DNA of 64,000 nucleotides from Chitinophaga eiseniae (GTDB lineage Bacteria > Bacteroidota > Bacteroidia > Chitinophagales > Chitinophagaceae). The stretch spans positions 310,001-374,000 of the forward strand of contig NZ_JABAHZ010000006.1 in NCBI RefSeq assembly GCF_012641265.1, given 5' to 3'. The number at the start of each line of letters is the position of its first letter. Positions within the stretch are counted from its first letter, which is position 1. A model generated the notes under the pieces. That model was not told where the DNA came from. It was given only the letters and a program-made list of their open reading frames with translations, and ran no database searches. A program made the translations under genes and the position numbers. Shown in pieces: positions 1-8,641 of this stretch.

Positions 1-1075
1 CGTTATGTCCCGGCTCTCCATGGATCATCTGGTTACGAAATACGGGAGGTAATAAATCACCTTCATATACCACCATCCCCGTTGGCGAACCAGCACCTGT
101 TTGCAACAGGTTGGGCACTACGCCCGGATCATTCAGATGCCAGTGCCGGTAAGGAATAGAATCTTCCATATTCATACGGCGGCTCGACCAGCCAGCACCG
201 GTCACTTCATCGGTATAACCATAATTACCGTGCTCCAGGATATAGTTAATGCGTACAGCCCGGTTACCATCGTCGTCATTATCGCTCTGCCACATATTGC
301 CAAAAGCATCTACTGCTACTTCATAATTATTCCGGAAGTTATGCGCCATCACTTCCAGGTCACTTCCATCCAGGTTACAGCGGAAAATCATGCCCTGCCG
401 GTAAGGCATGCCCTTATTGGCAATCAGCCGCCCTTCTGCATCTTTAATAACGTTGCCGTTCCTGTCAAGTATACTATCCCCTGCATTACCAAAGTTGAAA
501 TATAATTTACCATCCGGACCAAATGTAAAGGCGTGAATGGCATGATCATGCTGGATACCGCCAATCCCGCGGAATAGCAGTTCTTTCTTATCGGCCTTAT
601 CATCGCCATCGGTATCGGTGAAAATAAAGACGTTGGGGCTACAGGAAACAATGACTTTATTGCCCAGCACACAAATTCCCAGTGCTGCATTAATGCAGGT
701 GTCCTGGTAAAATACTTTAGCCGTATCGGATTTGCCATCACCATCCAGGTCTTCCAGGATCATAATCCGGTCGCCCGCCTGTTTGTAAGGATGGCCTGGA
801 TTGAGTTCATTGCGGTAGTTATAGGCTTCTGTAATCCATACCCGTCCCTTTTCATCAATGTCCATGTTGGTAGGATTCATGATGGCAGGTTCACTGGCAA
901 AGAGGGTCGTTTCCAATCCTTCCCGGGTTTTGAGCCCTCTGACGGCGTTTTCAGGCAACCGCTGCTGCGCTTCTGTGAGTGGGCCCTCTACAGTGGAGGT
1001 GGACGTAGGCTTATTGGCCTGACAGGCGCCAATAACAACCGGTAATAACAGGATAAACCAGTAAATATGTTTCAT
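1..1075 (-). CDS. PVC-type/PQQ-like sugar dehydrogenase lipoprotein, 3' end outside window
   Basis: The reading frame is open from the ATG at 1075 to the window edge (358 codons, no stop). The N-terminus MKHIYWFILLLPVVIGAC is a lipoprotein signal with Cys18 as the lipidated residue. The body has the beta-propeller character of the membrane-bound dehydrogenase (PVC-type, glucose/sorbosone dehydrogenase-like) family: IMNPTNMDIDEKGRVWITE, two Asp-rich loops (DLDGDGKSD and DTDGDDKAD) and the late motif GSPTGMVVYEGDLLP. Many relatives continue into a haem-binding C-terminal domain, which cannot be seen here. It probably oxidises a sugar in the periplasm; the substrate is unknown. Confidence 0.8.
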   Translation of the reverse strand, partial: MKHIYWFILLLPVVIGACQANKPTSTSTVEGPLTEAQQRLPENAVRGLKTREGLETTLFASEPAIMNPTNMDIDEKGRVWITEAYNYRNELNPGHPYKQAGDRIMILEDLDGDGKSDTAKVFYQDTCINAALGICVLGNKVIVSCSPNVFIFTDTDGDDKADKKELLFRGIGGIQHDHAIHAFTFGPDGKLYFNFGNAGDSILDRNGNVIKDAEGRLIANKGMPYRQGMIFRCNLDGSDLEVMAHNFRNNYEVAVDAFGNMWQSDNDDDGNRAVRINYILEHGNYGYTDEVTGAGWSSRRMNMEDSIPYRHWHLNDPGVVPNLLQTGAGSPTGMVVYEGDLLPPVFRNQMIHGEPGHN

Positions 1076-1136
1076 ACGTGGAAATATTAATTGTCATTTT
1101 TACAACTATTAAAAATAATAAAATTAATGGCATAAA

Positions 1137-1170
1137 AAAACCCGTCCCGGGAAACCGGAACGGGTGGTCA
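1137..1170 (-). terminator. Intrinsic terminator or attenuator upstream of the dehydrogenase gene
   Basis: Read on the minus strand, a CCCGTTCCGG / CCGGGACGGG hairpin with one mismatch is followed by a run of seven Ts. It lies about 60 nt upstream of the minus-strand start at 1075 and about 170 nt beyond the separate terminator of the DUF1543 gene. It could end a small RNA or act as a leader attenuator. Confidence 0.6.
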
Positions 1171-1315
1171 TTGTCATCCATTTCACCGAATAAAAATTCG
1201 TAGTCTACGGCACAGATACCATGCCGGAAATGAAAGGGACAATCATTAGTGTAATATTTTTTCTTATTGACAAGCGGTCAAGCTGTCATGATCACCGGCG
1301 TGGGAAAAAGGGGTC

Positions 1316-1347
1316 AAAAAGGGCTGTCTTTCTGCCGAAAAACAGCC
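1316..1347 (-). terminator. Terminator of the DUF1543 gene
   Basis: Minus-strand hairpin GGGCTGT...ACAGCCC with an inner TTTC/GAAA extension, followed by TTTTT, 12 nt beyond the stop of the DUF1543 gene. Confidence 0.65.
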
Positions 1348-1358
1348 CCCATCAAGAC

Positions 1359-1916
1359 TTATATTGTACTAAACTGGAAATATCCCAAGTGCAGCTGATC
1401 AGTACCAACACCTGGTACCGGTGTTATTTCCAGCGTATATTTTTTTTTGAGATGTGGTGGCAGTATATCTTTCACTGTATAAATATCATCTACGTCCACT
1501 CCATATTTGTCATCCACGTGAGATGTAGCGGTACCGAAAGTGGTATGTTTAAAAAAGACAGTTTCCTTAGATGCCCGGATCGCGGCGCCGATATCCGTTT
1601 GTACACTGAGTATCTTATAATGAAACTCTTCCATCTCATTGGGTTTATATCCACCCAGGTTCAGAAAAAATAGCTGCCGGTCGCCGGGTTCCTGTCCGTT
1701 TCTCTCCACCACCCTGATCTGGTGATTATCGACTATATTCACCTCCCGGAAACCATCAATATGTAACTTCCCTTTTGCTTCCGGCCAGAATGCTTCCATA
1801 TCAGGAATCAGGTCTCTCAGCTGGTTTCCAATACCAAAGAATATATCATGCTGTTCTGTATGACGACCGGCTGGCTTACATCCCAACAGTACCATGAACA
1901 ATTTTAATGCTGCCAT
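1359..1916 (-). CDS. DUF1543 domain-containing protein
   Basis: This 185-residue protein has the signature of the DUF1543 family: an N-terminal KLFMVLLGCKPAGRHTEQHD, then GIGNQLRDLIPDMEAFWPEA and KLHIDGFREV. Family members occur as single or duplicated domains and have no established biochemical role. There is no signal peptide or membrane segment, so it is likely cytoplasmic. It lies alone between the GH116 gene and its own terminator. The start is the ATG at 1916; an internal Met8 is possible but would cut into the conserved start of the domain. Confidence 0.85.
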   Translation of the reverse strand: MAALKLFMVLLGCKPAGRHTEQHDIFFGIGNQLRDLIPDMEAFWPEAKGKLHIDGFREVNIVDNHQIRVVERNGQEPGDRQLFFLNLGGYKPNEMEEFHYKILSVQTDIGAAIRASKETVFFKHTTFGTATSHVDDKYGVDVDDIYTVKDILPPHLKKKYTLEITPVPGVGTDQLHLGYFQFSTI

Positions 1917-1982
1917 TGATAAAAATTTATGGCAGTAAGGTACTGTATTTTATTCTTCCTGCATCGCAGCGCACAGTTGTTA

Positions 1983-4628
1983 TTATACCATTGTAATGTC
2001 GAGCTGCTGACCGGCCTGTAGTTGTAGTGGCTGATCCAGCTGTATGGTAACAAATCCGTTTTCTGTTTTAAAAGGTATTGTCTTGTTTCCCAGCTTCACC
2101 TGCTTTACGCCGCTATGTTGAAAGCGAAGGGTGTTCAAGGTCACCTTACCGTATTTCAGCTGCAACACATGATGCCCTTTATGCTGCGAATAAGTACCCC
2201 AGCCTTCTGCCGTCACAAATGGGGCTTTGAAATTGTCCTTATTCATAGTGGGAGCGAAAGCGATATAGCCTTTAGGGCCATGATACTGGAACCCGCTGGC
2301 AGTAATGAAAGTGCCGTAGCTGGCCATGGCGCGGGCGTAGTGATCGCTGCACTCTATTTCATTAAAAGGATTGCGCTTGGCCGCATGGTAGCGGTCATGT
2401 ACGGCGCGGGTGAGGGTAAGCGCTTCATCTGTCATCCCTTCGGCCATCATATGCGCCGCCACCTGGTGCTCGAAGCCGGTCATACATTCGTTGAAATATC
2501 CTAACTGCCAGGCATCTTTTACCCCAAATGGATAAGGCTCATTTTTAGGATTGGTATTCAGGATCATTCCTGCTTCGCCCGCGAGCGCATAAGGCCGCCC
2601 ACCCGGATGCGCAGCAATATAAGATCCTACATCTGATTTGTAATTATAACGGTATAAAGCCTTTAATGCCGACAACGTTTTTTCGCGGTCAATCACCCGG
2701 TCCATGCCCACCTGGAAAGCCCAGCTCTGGCCATATACCTGGTCGATATGACAGGTGTTGTAAGAACCAATTACCGTTCTCCCCTTTACCTTATCCGGCT
2801 GGTGAATAAAGTATTCGCCATTGAACAACTGCGTTTCCATATTACGTCTGCCTTTCTCCGTATAGTCGTTACAGATGGCCACAAATTCCTGGTCGTTCAC
2901 CTCAGCCGCCATCAGGCCCGCAGCTTTTACGGCAGCAATGCACAACCCTACAATCCAGGCTATTTCGCCATCCCACACGGCATCCAGCGTGTTCTCCATC
3001 GGTGTGTCTTCCATGCCATCGCCGTTGCGGTCCTGGTGAATAATAAAGAGCGTCGCCTTCCTGATATTAGACCAGTTCCTTTCCAGGAAGGCACTGTCTT
3101 TACTCATCTGGTGCTCCCGGTAAATACGTAATACGGTACCGGCTTGTCCGTCTATTGCCGGGCGTTTCTCTGCTTCGCCGCGGAAAAGAATACCTCCATC
3201 GGGCAGGAGTGCAATGCCCAGGTCTACCCGTTCGCGCGTATCCCTTTCCAATGCCGGGAAGATACGGCCCACCGCTTGTGCATATTGCCATACATGCGTA
3301 CAGGTGCCTTCACAGGCGCCTACGCCCTCCCAGGCCCAGAAACGGCCCGAGCGGAAACGATGCGCCGTGGTAGTGGCCAGCGTGGAAATGTTGAGAAAAG
3401 TACGCTCCATAAACCACCAGGGCAAGGACGCGTCATACCAGGTATCTTTCCACAAGCGGCTCTCACGGCTCAGGCGCTCGTAATGAGTGTTTACATAATC
3501 CATAACCGCCACCGCGTCGGCAAACTTGTTGGCATAGTAACGGCCTTCGCCCTGGATACCGTTGAAATGCAGGTTGGGGCTATACCAGCTGATAGCAAAG
3601 TCATTTCGTATAGTCTTTCCCGGTGGTATTGTATTGTATAACGCCACGGCCCCGGTTAATTTCTCCCCGGTATCTTTTACCGTCTGCTTTTCTGGCATCA
3701 GGGTAAAGCTTTTGTTGGTCAACGGTCCTTCCGGCATAGCAGAATTAGCCATGGCAGCTTTGTCAAAGGCAGCGAGGCACATATTACCATAGTCGAACTG
3801 TTTCTCCAGTGCTTCGTTACTCCCGTTTTTCGTACGGATGGTGGCGTTAATTCCTCTCCACCCGGTACCAGTTACTACAGTGTTTACCCGCTCGTGCGCG
3901 GTGGCTGCGGAGTACAGCGCAGTTTTGTTTTCCAGCCATCCCATGATGGTGGCGGTAACCGGCGTATTGCTCTTGTTTTTTATTTTGTAAGACAGGATCG
4001 TTACAGGTAACCCCGAGTCATCTTCATTCAATGGGATGAAGGGCGAAAAGGCTTCCAGCGTTACTTCTACCGGTAACAATGGATCTATATACCGGATGGT
4101 AGCCATCGGGTAAGTGGCTTCGAAGCTGATCTCCGGCCAGCTGTGTTCATCCAGCTTCCGTATCTCCGTTTTATTACCATAACGCAGCTGCAGGGCAAAT
4201 CCCTGGTCCAGCGGACGGATATCTTTAGAAGGAGCAATGTAGCAGGCACCATCGCGGGAGCGCACTTTCTTTCCACCATCCAGTACATTGGCGTTATAGT
4301 CTACTACCTTCGGCTCAATGCCTTCCTGGTTTTTATTGAAAATATCCCATAGCCACAAACGCCCGTCGCCACCCAGGTATACGGTACCGCACATAATACC
4401 CCCTACCGGCATACCGATGTACTGCAGCTCGTTCCTGCTTTTCAGGTAACGGGTAGCCTGGCCACGTTCATACAGGGAAGCGATCCACTCCGCCGGGGGC
4501 TGGATGGTAGTCAGCAGGCGGTGCTGGCTATCGTGGATAGCCCGGCCTACTACCGGCAGGCGCACCGTGAGTGCACCAGCCATCGTAAGACTTACATTTC
4601 TTAAGAATTTTCTCCGTTCAATACGCAT
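1983..4628 (-). CDS. GH116 family glycosidase (glucosylceramidase/beta-glucosidase type), Tat-exported
   Basis: The 881-residue protein begins with a twin-arginine signal (ERRKFLRNVSLTMAGALTVRL). The rest is a GH116 enzyme: an N-terminal beta-sandwich (GGIMCGTVYLGGDGRLWLWD) and a C-terminal (alpha/alpha)6 barrel with GVGACEGTCTHVWQY, ENTLDAVWDGE and YNTCHIDQVYGQSWAF. By position, Glu440 in CEGTCTHVW is the likely nucleophile and the Asp near 549 in NTLD the likely acid/base; this assignment is inferred from the family. GH116 includes GBA2-like glucosylceramidases, beta-glucosidases and beta-xylosidases. It starts 11 nt after the stop of a broken susD, so it was once part of a glycan-utilisation operon. 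Confidence 0.9.
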   Translation of the reverse strand: MRIERRKFLRNVSLTMAGALTVRLPVVGRAIHDSQHRLLTTIQPPAEWIASLYERGQATRYLKSRNELQYIGMPVGGIMCGTVYLGGDGRLWLWDIFNKNQEGIEPKVVDYNANVLDGGKKVRSRDGACYIAPSKDIRPLDQGFALQLRYGNKTEIRKLDEHSWPEISFEATYPMATIRYIDPLLPVEVTLEAFSPFIPLNEDDSGLPVTILSYKIKNKSNTPVTATIMGWLENKTALYSAATAHERVNTVVTGTGWRGINATIRTKNGSNEALEKQFDYGNMCLAAFDKAAMANSAMPEGPLTNKSFTLMPEKQTVKDTGEKLTGAVALYNTIPPGKTIRNDFAISWYSPNLHFNGIQGEGRYYANKFADAVAVMDYVNTHYERLSRESRLWKDTWYDASLPWWFMERTFLNISTLATTTAHRFRSGRFWAWEGVGACEGTCTHVWQYAQAVGRIFPALERDTRERVDLGIALLPDGGILFRGEAEKRPAIDGQAGTVLRIYREHQMSKDSAFLERNWSNIRKATLFIIHQDRNGDGMEDTPMENTLDAVWDGEIAWIVGLCIAAVKAAGLMAAEVNDQEFVAICNDYTEKGRRNMETQLFNGEYFIHQPDKVKGRTVIGSYNTCHIDQVYGQSWAFQVGMDRVIDREKTLSALKALYRYNYKSDVGSYIAAHPGGRPYALAGEAGMILNTNPKNEPYPFGVKDAWQLGYFNECMTGFEHQVAAHMMAEGMTDEALTLTRAVHDRYHAAKRNPFNEIECSDHYARAMASYGTFITASGFQYHGPKGYIAFAPTMNKDNFKAPFVTAEGWGTYSQHKGHHVLQLKYGKVTLNTLRFQHSGVKQVKLGNKTIPFKTENGFVTIQLDQPLQLQAGQQLDITMV

Positions 4629-4639
4629 AGTAATTGATT

Positions 4640-4870
4640 TTATTTCCAGGCAGCTGTTTGCACCAGGTTTTTGTTTTTATCCGGTGCTTCCTGTGGAATA
4701 GGCCAGGTATAATGTTTCACGGGATTAAAGGTGCGATGCTATAAATTCATACCGTCTTTTTTGCATGAGGCGCAGGTATAACGCCTTAAAAGCACTACTA
4801 TCATTGTTCACTGCAATATCTTTCTGCCAGGTGTTGATCATAACGGTGTCTTGGCAATATATATAACCTT
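4640..4870 (-). pseudogene. Remnant of a SusD/RagB-like lipoprotein gene (3' end only)
   Basis: Between the GH30 stop and the GH116 start, the minus strand encodes the typical SusD C-terminus: TFNPVKHYTWPIPQEAPDKN, then KNLVQTAAWK and a stop at 4640-4642. Upstream, in a different frame, comes a helix-like SSAFKALYLRLMQKRRYEF segment resembling the ERRYEF helix that precedes this tail in SusD proteins. The tail frame is blocked by a TAG four codons upstream, so the two pieces are separated by a frameshift. The roughly 400 N-terminal residues and any susC are absent. SusD proteins are outer-membrane glycan-binding partners of SusC; this copy cannot be functional. The upstream limit (about 4870) is approximate. 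Confidence 0.75.
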
Positions 4871-4923
4871 CCCGGAGGTTCATTACCCCGGTTAAACCAA
4901 CACCATGAAAGGAGAATAAAGCA

Positions 4924-6333
4924 TTACCAGACAAACGTAGCCACCTCGCCACTGTTCAGCGACGCAATGGCCTGTTGCCCGCGCACGCTGATCTGGAAAG
5001 TTTGCGGCAGGGTGTCGTTATTCACGACTATCAATATTTTTTTCCCGGCAGGTGTCTTAAAGGCTACATTATCGAGCTTACCGGGAATATCGGATGCAAT
5101 CCTCACCGAACCAGCCGGCACAAATTTAGACGCATGCCCGATCACATAATAAGAGGAATTGCGCGAGATAGCATTTCCATCAATGGTAATAGCTCCCAGG
5201 CATTGGGAGCAGCCTCCTTTATCAGTATGCGGGTTCCACTGCGCATCCGCTGCCAGGTTCCATTGCAATACATTGTGTGCCCAGTTGCGGGTAGCGCCAA
5301 TAATCAACTGCGTAGTATTTGTTGTCAGCTCTTCAGCGAAGCTGCCCTTCCCATTCGACCATTGTTCTGTAAAATAAAGATGCTTACCGGGAAACAGGTC
5401 GTGTACCTTACTGAGCGCATCGATAGTACCACCGTATAAATGGAAAGCGGATCCATCGATATACGGGTTGGCAGCTGCATCTTGCAGAATAGAAATGGGA
5501 TATTCCGGTTTATCGCAGTTGTGATCATATAAGATGATCTTCGTTTTGATGCGGGCCTTTTTAAACGCAGGCCCCAGGTGATCCCGGATAAAGGCGGCCT
5601 GGTCTGGCGCCAGCATCAGCATGCTCGGATTATTTTTAGGATGCAATGGCTCATTCTGAATCGTGATAGCATCGATCGTAATACCGGCGGCTTTCATCGC
5701 CTGTATATATCTCACAAAATATTGTGCGTACACGCTGTAATACTCCGGCTTCAAACTACCGCCAATAAAAGATTCGTTGGTTTTCATCCAGGCCGGTGGT
5801 GTCCAGGGAGAGCCTAATATTTTGATAGCAGGATTGAGCGCCACAATCTTTTTTAATACTGGGATCAGGTCTTTTTTTTCTTCATTGATGGTAAAATGTT
5901 TCAGCTCCGGATCTGTTTCTCCCTCGGGCATATCGTCGTAGGTGAATACGCTGGCGCTCAAATCGGAAGCGCCGATACTCAGGCGCAGGTAACTGATACC
6001 AATGCTATTTCCTTTGGTAAGAAATAATTCTTTCAGCAAAGCATCCTGCTGGTCGGCCGGCAGCTGGTTAATCAGCGTGGCGCTGCCGCCGGTGAGCGTA
6101 AACCCAAATCCATCTATTCCCTGGAAGCTGCGGGTATCATCTACCGTTATAACGGGTATATCTTTTTTAACGGAGCTAAACAACAAGGTATGCGGCTGTT
6201 GTTGCAGCACAATAGATTTATCGGGAGAAGTAAGCCAATAGCTGATACCAGGCACTTTCTGTTGGCTGTTTCCGTTCGTATAGCTGCCCAGGAGCAGGGC
6301 AAGGCTCAGAAAAAATTGACCAGTTCTTTTCAT
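4924..6333 (-). CDS. GH30 family glycosidase (glucosylceramidase-like)
   Basis: This 469-residue secreted enzyme has a signal peptide (MKRTGQFFLSLALLLGSYTN). GH30 signatures are QGIDGFGFTLTGGSA, YLRLSIGASDLS, GSPWTPPAWMKTN, TIQNEPLHPKNNPS with acid/base Glu228, and YFTEQW with nucleophile Glu323. It ends with the small beta-sandwich domain typical of the family (KILIVVNNDTLPQTFQISV). Related enzymes cleave glucosylceramide or beta-1,6-glucan. It lies upstream of the susD remnant and GH116 on the same strand. Pairing of GH30 with GH116, both families containing glucosylceramidases, suggests beta-glucoside or glycosphingolipid breakdown, but this is inference. Confidence 0.92.
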   Translation of the reverse strand: MKRTGQFFLSLALLLGSYTNGNSQQKVPGISYWLTSPDKSIVLQQQPHTLLFSSVKKDIPVITVDDTRSFQGIDGFGFTLTGGSATLINQLPADQQDALLKELFLTKGNSIGISYLRLSIGASDLSASVFTYDDMPEGETDPELKHFTINEEKKDLIPVLKKIVALNPAIKILGSPWTPPAWMKTNESFIGGSLKPEYYSVYAQYFVRYIQAMKAAGITIDAITIQNEPLHPKNNPSMLMLAPDQAAFIRDHLGPAFKKARIKTKIILYDHNCDKPEYPISILQDAAANPYIDGSAFHLYGGTIDALSKVHDLFPGKHLYFTEQWSNGKGSFAEELTTNTTQLIIGATRNWAHNVLQWNLAADAQWNPHTDKGGCSQCLGAITIDGNAISRNSSYYVIGHASKFVPAGSVRIASDIPGKLDNVAFKTPAGKKILIVVNNDTLPQTFQISVRGQQAIASLNSGEVATFVW

Positions 6334-6385
6334 AGCAAAATAAATAATTCGTCCACGCTAAAGCGGATATCAAAATACAAACTAT

Positions 6386-7348
6386 TTATGCTTCCTGCAA
6401 GAACGATAACGCCCGTTGTTCCGACCAGTAATAAGGCACTCCAAATTTCACGAAGCCTACATGTCCACCCTGCTGTGGTGTTTCCAGGAAAAAGCAGGTG
6501 CTATTGGAAGCCAGGTCATAAGGATAACATTCCTTGCTCAGGAAGGGATCGTCGATGGCATTGATCAGCAAAGCAGGTACCTGTATCCTGTGGAGGTATC
6601 TGCGGGAGCTGCATTCCTCCCAGTATTGCAGCGCATCCCCAAAACCATGTATGGGCGCGGTGTAGCGGTCGTCGAATTGCCGGAATGATTTTACAGCGTT
6701 ATAGCCCGACAAGTCGATACAGTCTGGGTATAGCTGTTCCTTTAACCGCAGCTTCTCCCCCAGGTCGCGGATGAACCGCTGCATGTAAATGATATTATGC
6801 CGTTTCTCCAATTCAGCCGAACTGCTTTTAAGATCGCAGGGCACCGAAATGGCTACCGCCGATTTAATGACGCCTTTCAGCTCACTTCCCCTTTCTCCCA
6901 GGTACTTGAGGGTAACATTACCACCCAGCGAAAAACCAACCAGGTGTATGGTTTTGTATTTCCCCAATGCTTGCAGGTAGGTAATCACGGTATGCAGGTC
7001 GCCTGTTTCCCCGCTATGATAAAAACAGAGGTTTTTATTGGGCTCCCCGCTGCAACCACGGAAGTTCATAGACACCGTGTCGAAGCCTGCTTCATTGAAA
7101 ATATGCACCATGCCCAGTACATACTTACGGGTGGAATTTCCCTCCAGGCCATGCAAAATCACCACGATACGGTCATTCCCTTTTTCGCTGAAATCCAGGT
7201 CCAGGAAATCGTTATCAGGTGTAGCAATACGTTCCCTGCGGTAAGGCGCAGGAGCTATATTACGAAACAGGGAAGGGTAAATCGTTAACATATGACGATT
7301 CTGCAGCAGGAATGGCGCTCTATAATCTGAATGATGCAATACGGGCAT
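6386..7348 (-). CDS. YheT family alpha/beta hydrolase
   Basis: The protein shows the YheT/embryogenesis-associated EMB8 pattern: PFLLQNRHMLTIYPSLFR near the start, VVILHGLEGNSTRKY, SMNFRGCSGEPN, and the nucleophile elbow GFSLGGNVTLKYLGE with the catalytic serine. A late Asp (INAIDDPFLS) and His (GGHVGFV) complete the triad. I chose the ATG at 7348 (MPVLHHSDY) because the family starts near this point; the frame stays open for 33 further codons upstream. The substrate is not known; esterase activity is expected. It follows lepB by 108 bp and may be co-transcribed with it. Confidence 0.85.
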   Translation of the reverse strand: MPVLHHSDYRAPFLLQNRHMLTIYPSLFRNIAPAPYRRERIATPDNDFLDLDFSEKGNDRIVVILHGLEGNSTRKYVLGMVHIFNEAGFDTVSMNFRGCSGEPNKNLCFYHSGETGDLHTVITYLQALGKYKTIHLVGFSLGGNVTLKYLGERGSELKGVIKSAVAISVPCDLKSSSAELEKRHNIIYMQRFIRDLGEKLRLKEQLYPDCIDLSGYNAVKSFRQFDDRYTAPIHGFGDALQYWEECSSRRYLHRIQVPALLINAIDDPFLSKECYPYDLASNSTCFFLETPQQGGHVGFVKFGVPYYWSEQRALSFLQEA

Positions 7349-7356
7349 GCTGCGAA

Positions 7357-7372
7357 AGTACGAATTCGTACT
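7357..7372. repeat. 16-bp perfect palindrome upstream of the YheT gene
   Basis: AGTACGAATTCGTACT is its own reverse complement and lies 8 bp upstream of the hydrolase start, between it and lepB. It could be an operator half-site pair; there is no other evidence for function. Confidence 0.45.
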
Positions 7373-7456
7373 CCTTAATTTGTAATTTTGCCGCTTCCCA
7401 TTCCTGGTATAGAGAAAATTGTTAATCCCGACCCAACTATCATGCAAAGGCCTCCT

Positions 7457-8641
7457 TTATTTAATCACGTTAAACAACCGCCGCCAGCGGATATGGCCAT
7501 GGTCAAAGCTCATCCAGATAACCCAGGCCTTCCCCACAATATGATCTTCCGGAACAAAGCCCCAGAAACGGGAATCTGTCGACTCGTTACGGTTATCCCC
7601 CATCATCCAGTAATAATTCATTTTAAAAGTATAGGTACTGGTTTCCTGGTTATTGATATAAATCTTGTTGCCCACCACATTCAGCGTATTGTGCTCGTAA
7701 GTATCAATAATACGGCGGTAAAAAGGCAGGGTTAAAGAATCAAGTGTCACCGTAACACCCTTTTTTGGAACGTAGATAGGGCCCATACAATCTTGCGTCC
7801 ATTCATAATGTTTGTTATCGAAGGGAAATATCTTATAATCGCCGTAGCCTTCCACGATCACCCGCTTTATCTGCGCCCCCCTGGCATGGAGGGTATCCAG
7901 GTTATCTGGCGACAGGTTATGTATGAACATGCCTGAATCGCGCATAGGCCGCGGGATATGATCTGTACCCAGCTTGTCCAGCATGGCCTCGCTCAGCCGC
8001 TTGCGGTCTGGCATGGTAACATAATACCGGGCTTGGAAATGCGGAGGTATCCTTCCCGGGCGATGATTGATATATACTTCGCCACTCACGATCTCAATGG
8101 TATCTCCACTCACCGCTATACAGCGCTTGATCCAGGTTTCCCGTTTATCTACCGGCCTGGTAATGGGTGGTCCGTAATTTTTGTGCAGGTATTCCGCTCC
8201 CAAACTGGCCATGCTATAGTAGTCTTCATCTTCTCCCGCTTTATTTTTCAGCACCGTGTCTCCGCAGGGATAATTAAACACCACTACATCATTACGCTCA
8301 ATATGCCCAAATCCCGGCAGCCGCCTGTAAGGCCACTGTACAGCCGTGGAAAAGGGCGCAACATCTTTTGTAAAAGGCATGGTATGGTTAGTAAAAGGCC
8401 AGGCCAGCGGGGTAATAGGAATGCGGGGGCCATAACTGACTTTGCTCACAAAAATAAAATCATTGATTAACAGGGTCTTCTCCATGGAAGCACTGGGGAT
8501 CACAAAAGCCTCAAAAATAAAAATCCGGATCAGGGTAGCAGTAACAATGGCAAAAATTACCGCCTCTATCCATTCCCGCAACCTGGATTTCTGGCGGGTA
8601 CCCTTTTCGGCTTGTTTTATAGTGCTGAAAAAAACACGCAT
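7457..8641 (-). CDS. lepB: Signal peptidase I
   Basis: Membrane-anchored leader peptidase that removes signal peptides from exported proteins at the outer face of the inner membrane. One N-terminal membrane segment (about residues 27-46, EAVIFAIVTATLIRIFIF) precedes the catalytic serine box IPSASMEKTL. The lysine box is TWIKRCIAVSGDTIEI, and the C-terminal box is YWMMGDNRNESTDSRFWGFV. At 394 residues it is longer than Proteobacterial LepB, as is usual for Bacteroidota, because of an insertion between the boxes. The only ATG near the start is at 8641; the further upstream codon in frame is TTG. Confidence 0.95.
   Translation of the reverse strand: MRVFFSTIKQAEKGTRQKSRLREWIEAVIFAIVTATLIRIFIFEAFVIPSASMEKTLLINDFIFVSKVSYGPRIPITPLAWPFTNHTMPFTKDVAPFSTAVQWPYRRLPGFGHIERNDVVVFNYPCGDTVLKNKAGEDEDYYSMASLGAEYLHKNYGPPITRPVDKRETWIKRCIAVSGDTIEIVSGEVYINHRPGRIPPHFQARYYVTMPDRKRLSEAMLDKLGTDHIPRPMRDSGMFIHNLSPDNLDTLHARGAQIKRVIVEGYGDYKIFPFDNKHYEWTQDCMGPIYVPKKGVTVTLDSLTLPFYRRIIDTYEHNTLNVVGNKIYINNQETSTYTFKMNYYWMMGDNRNESTDSRFWGFVPEDHIVGKAWVIWMSFDHGHIRWRRLFNVIK

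Noticed and set aside
1221..1673. 150-codon plus-strand frame over the DUF1543 gene
   Set aside because: It overlaps a conserved minus-strand domain and two terminator hairpins.
4725..4952. 75-codon minus-strand ORF as an independent gene
   Set aside because: It begins inside the GH30 gene in another frame, and its distal part fits best as a frameshifted piece of the susD remnant.
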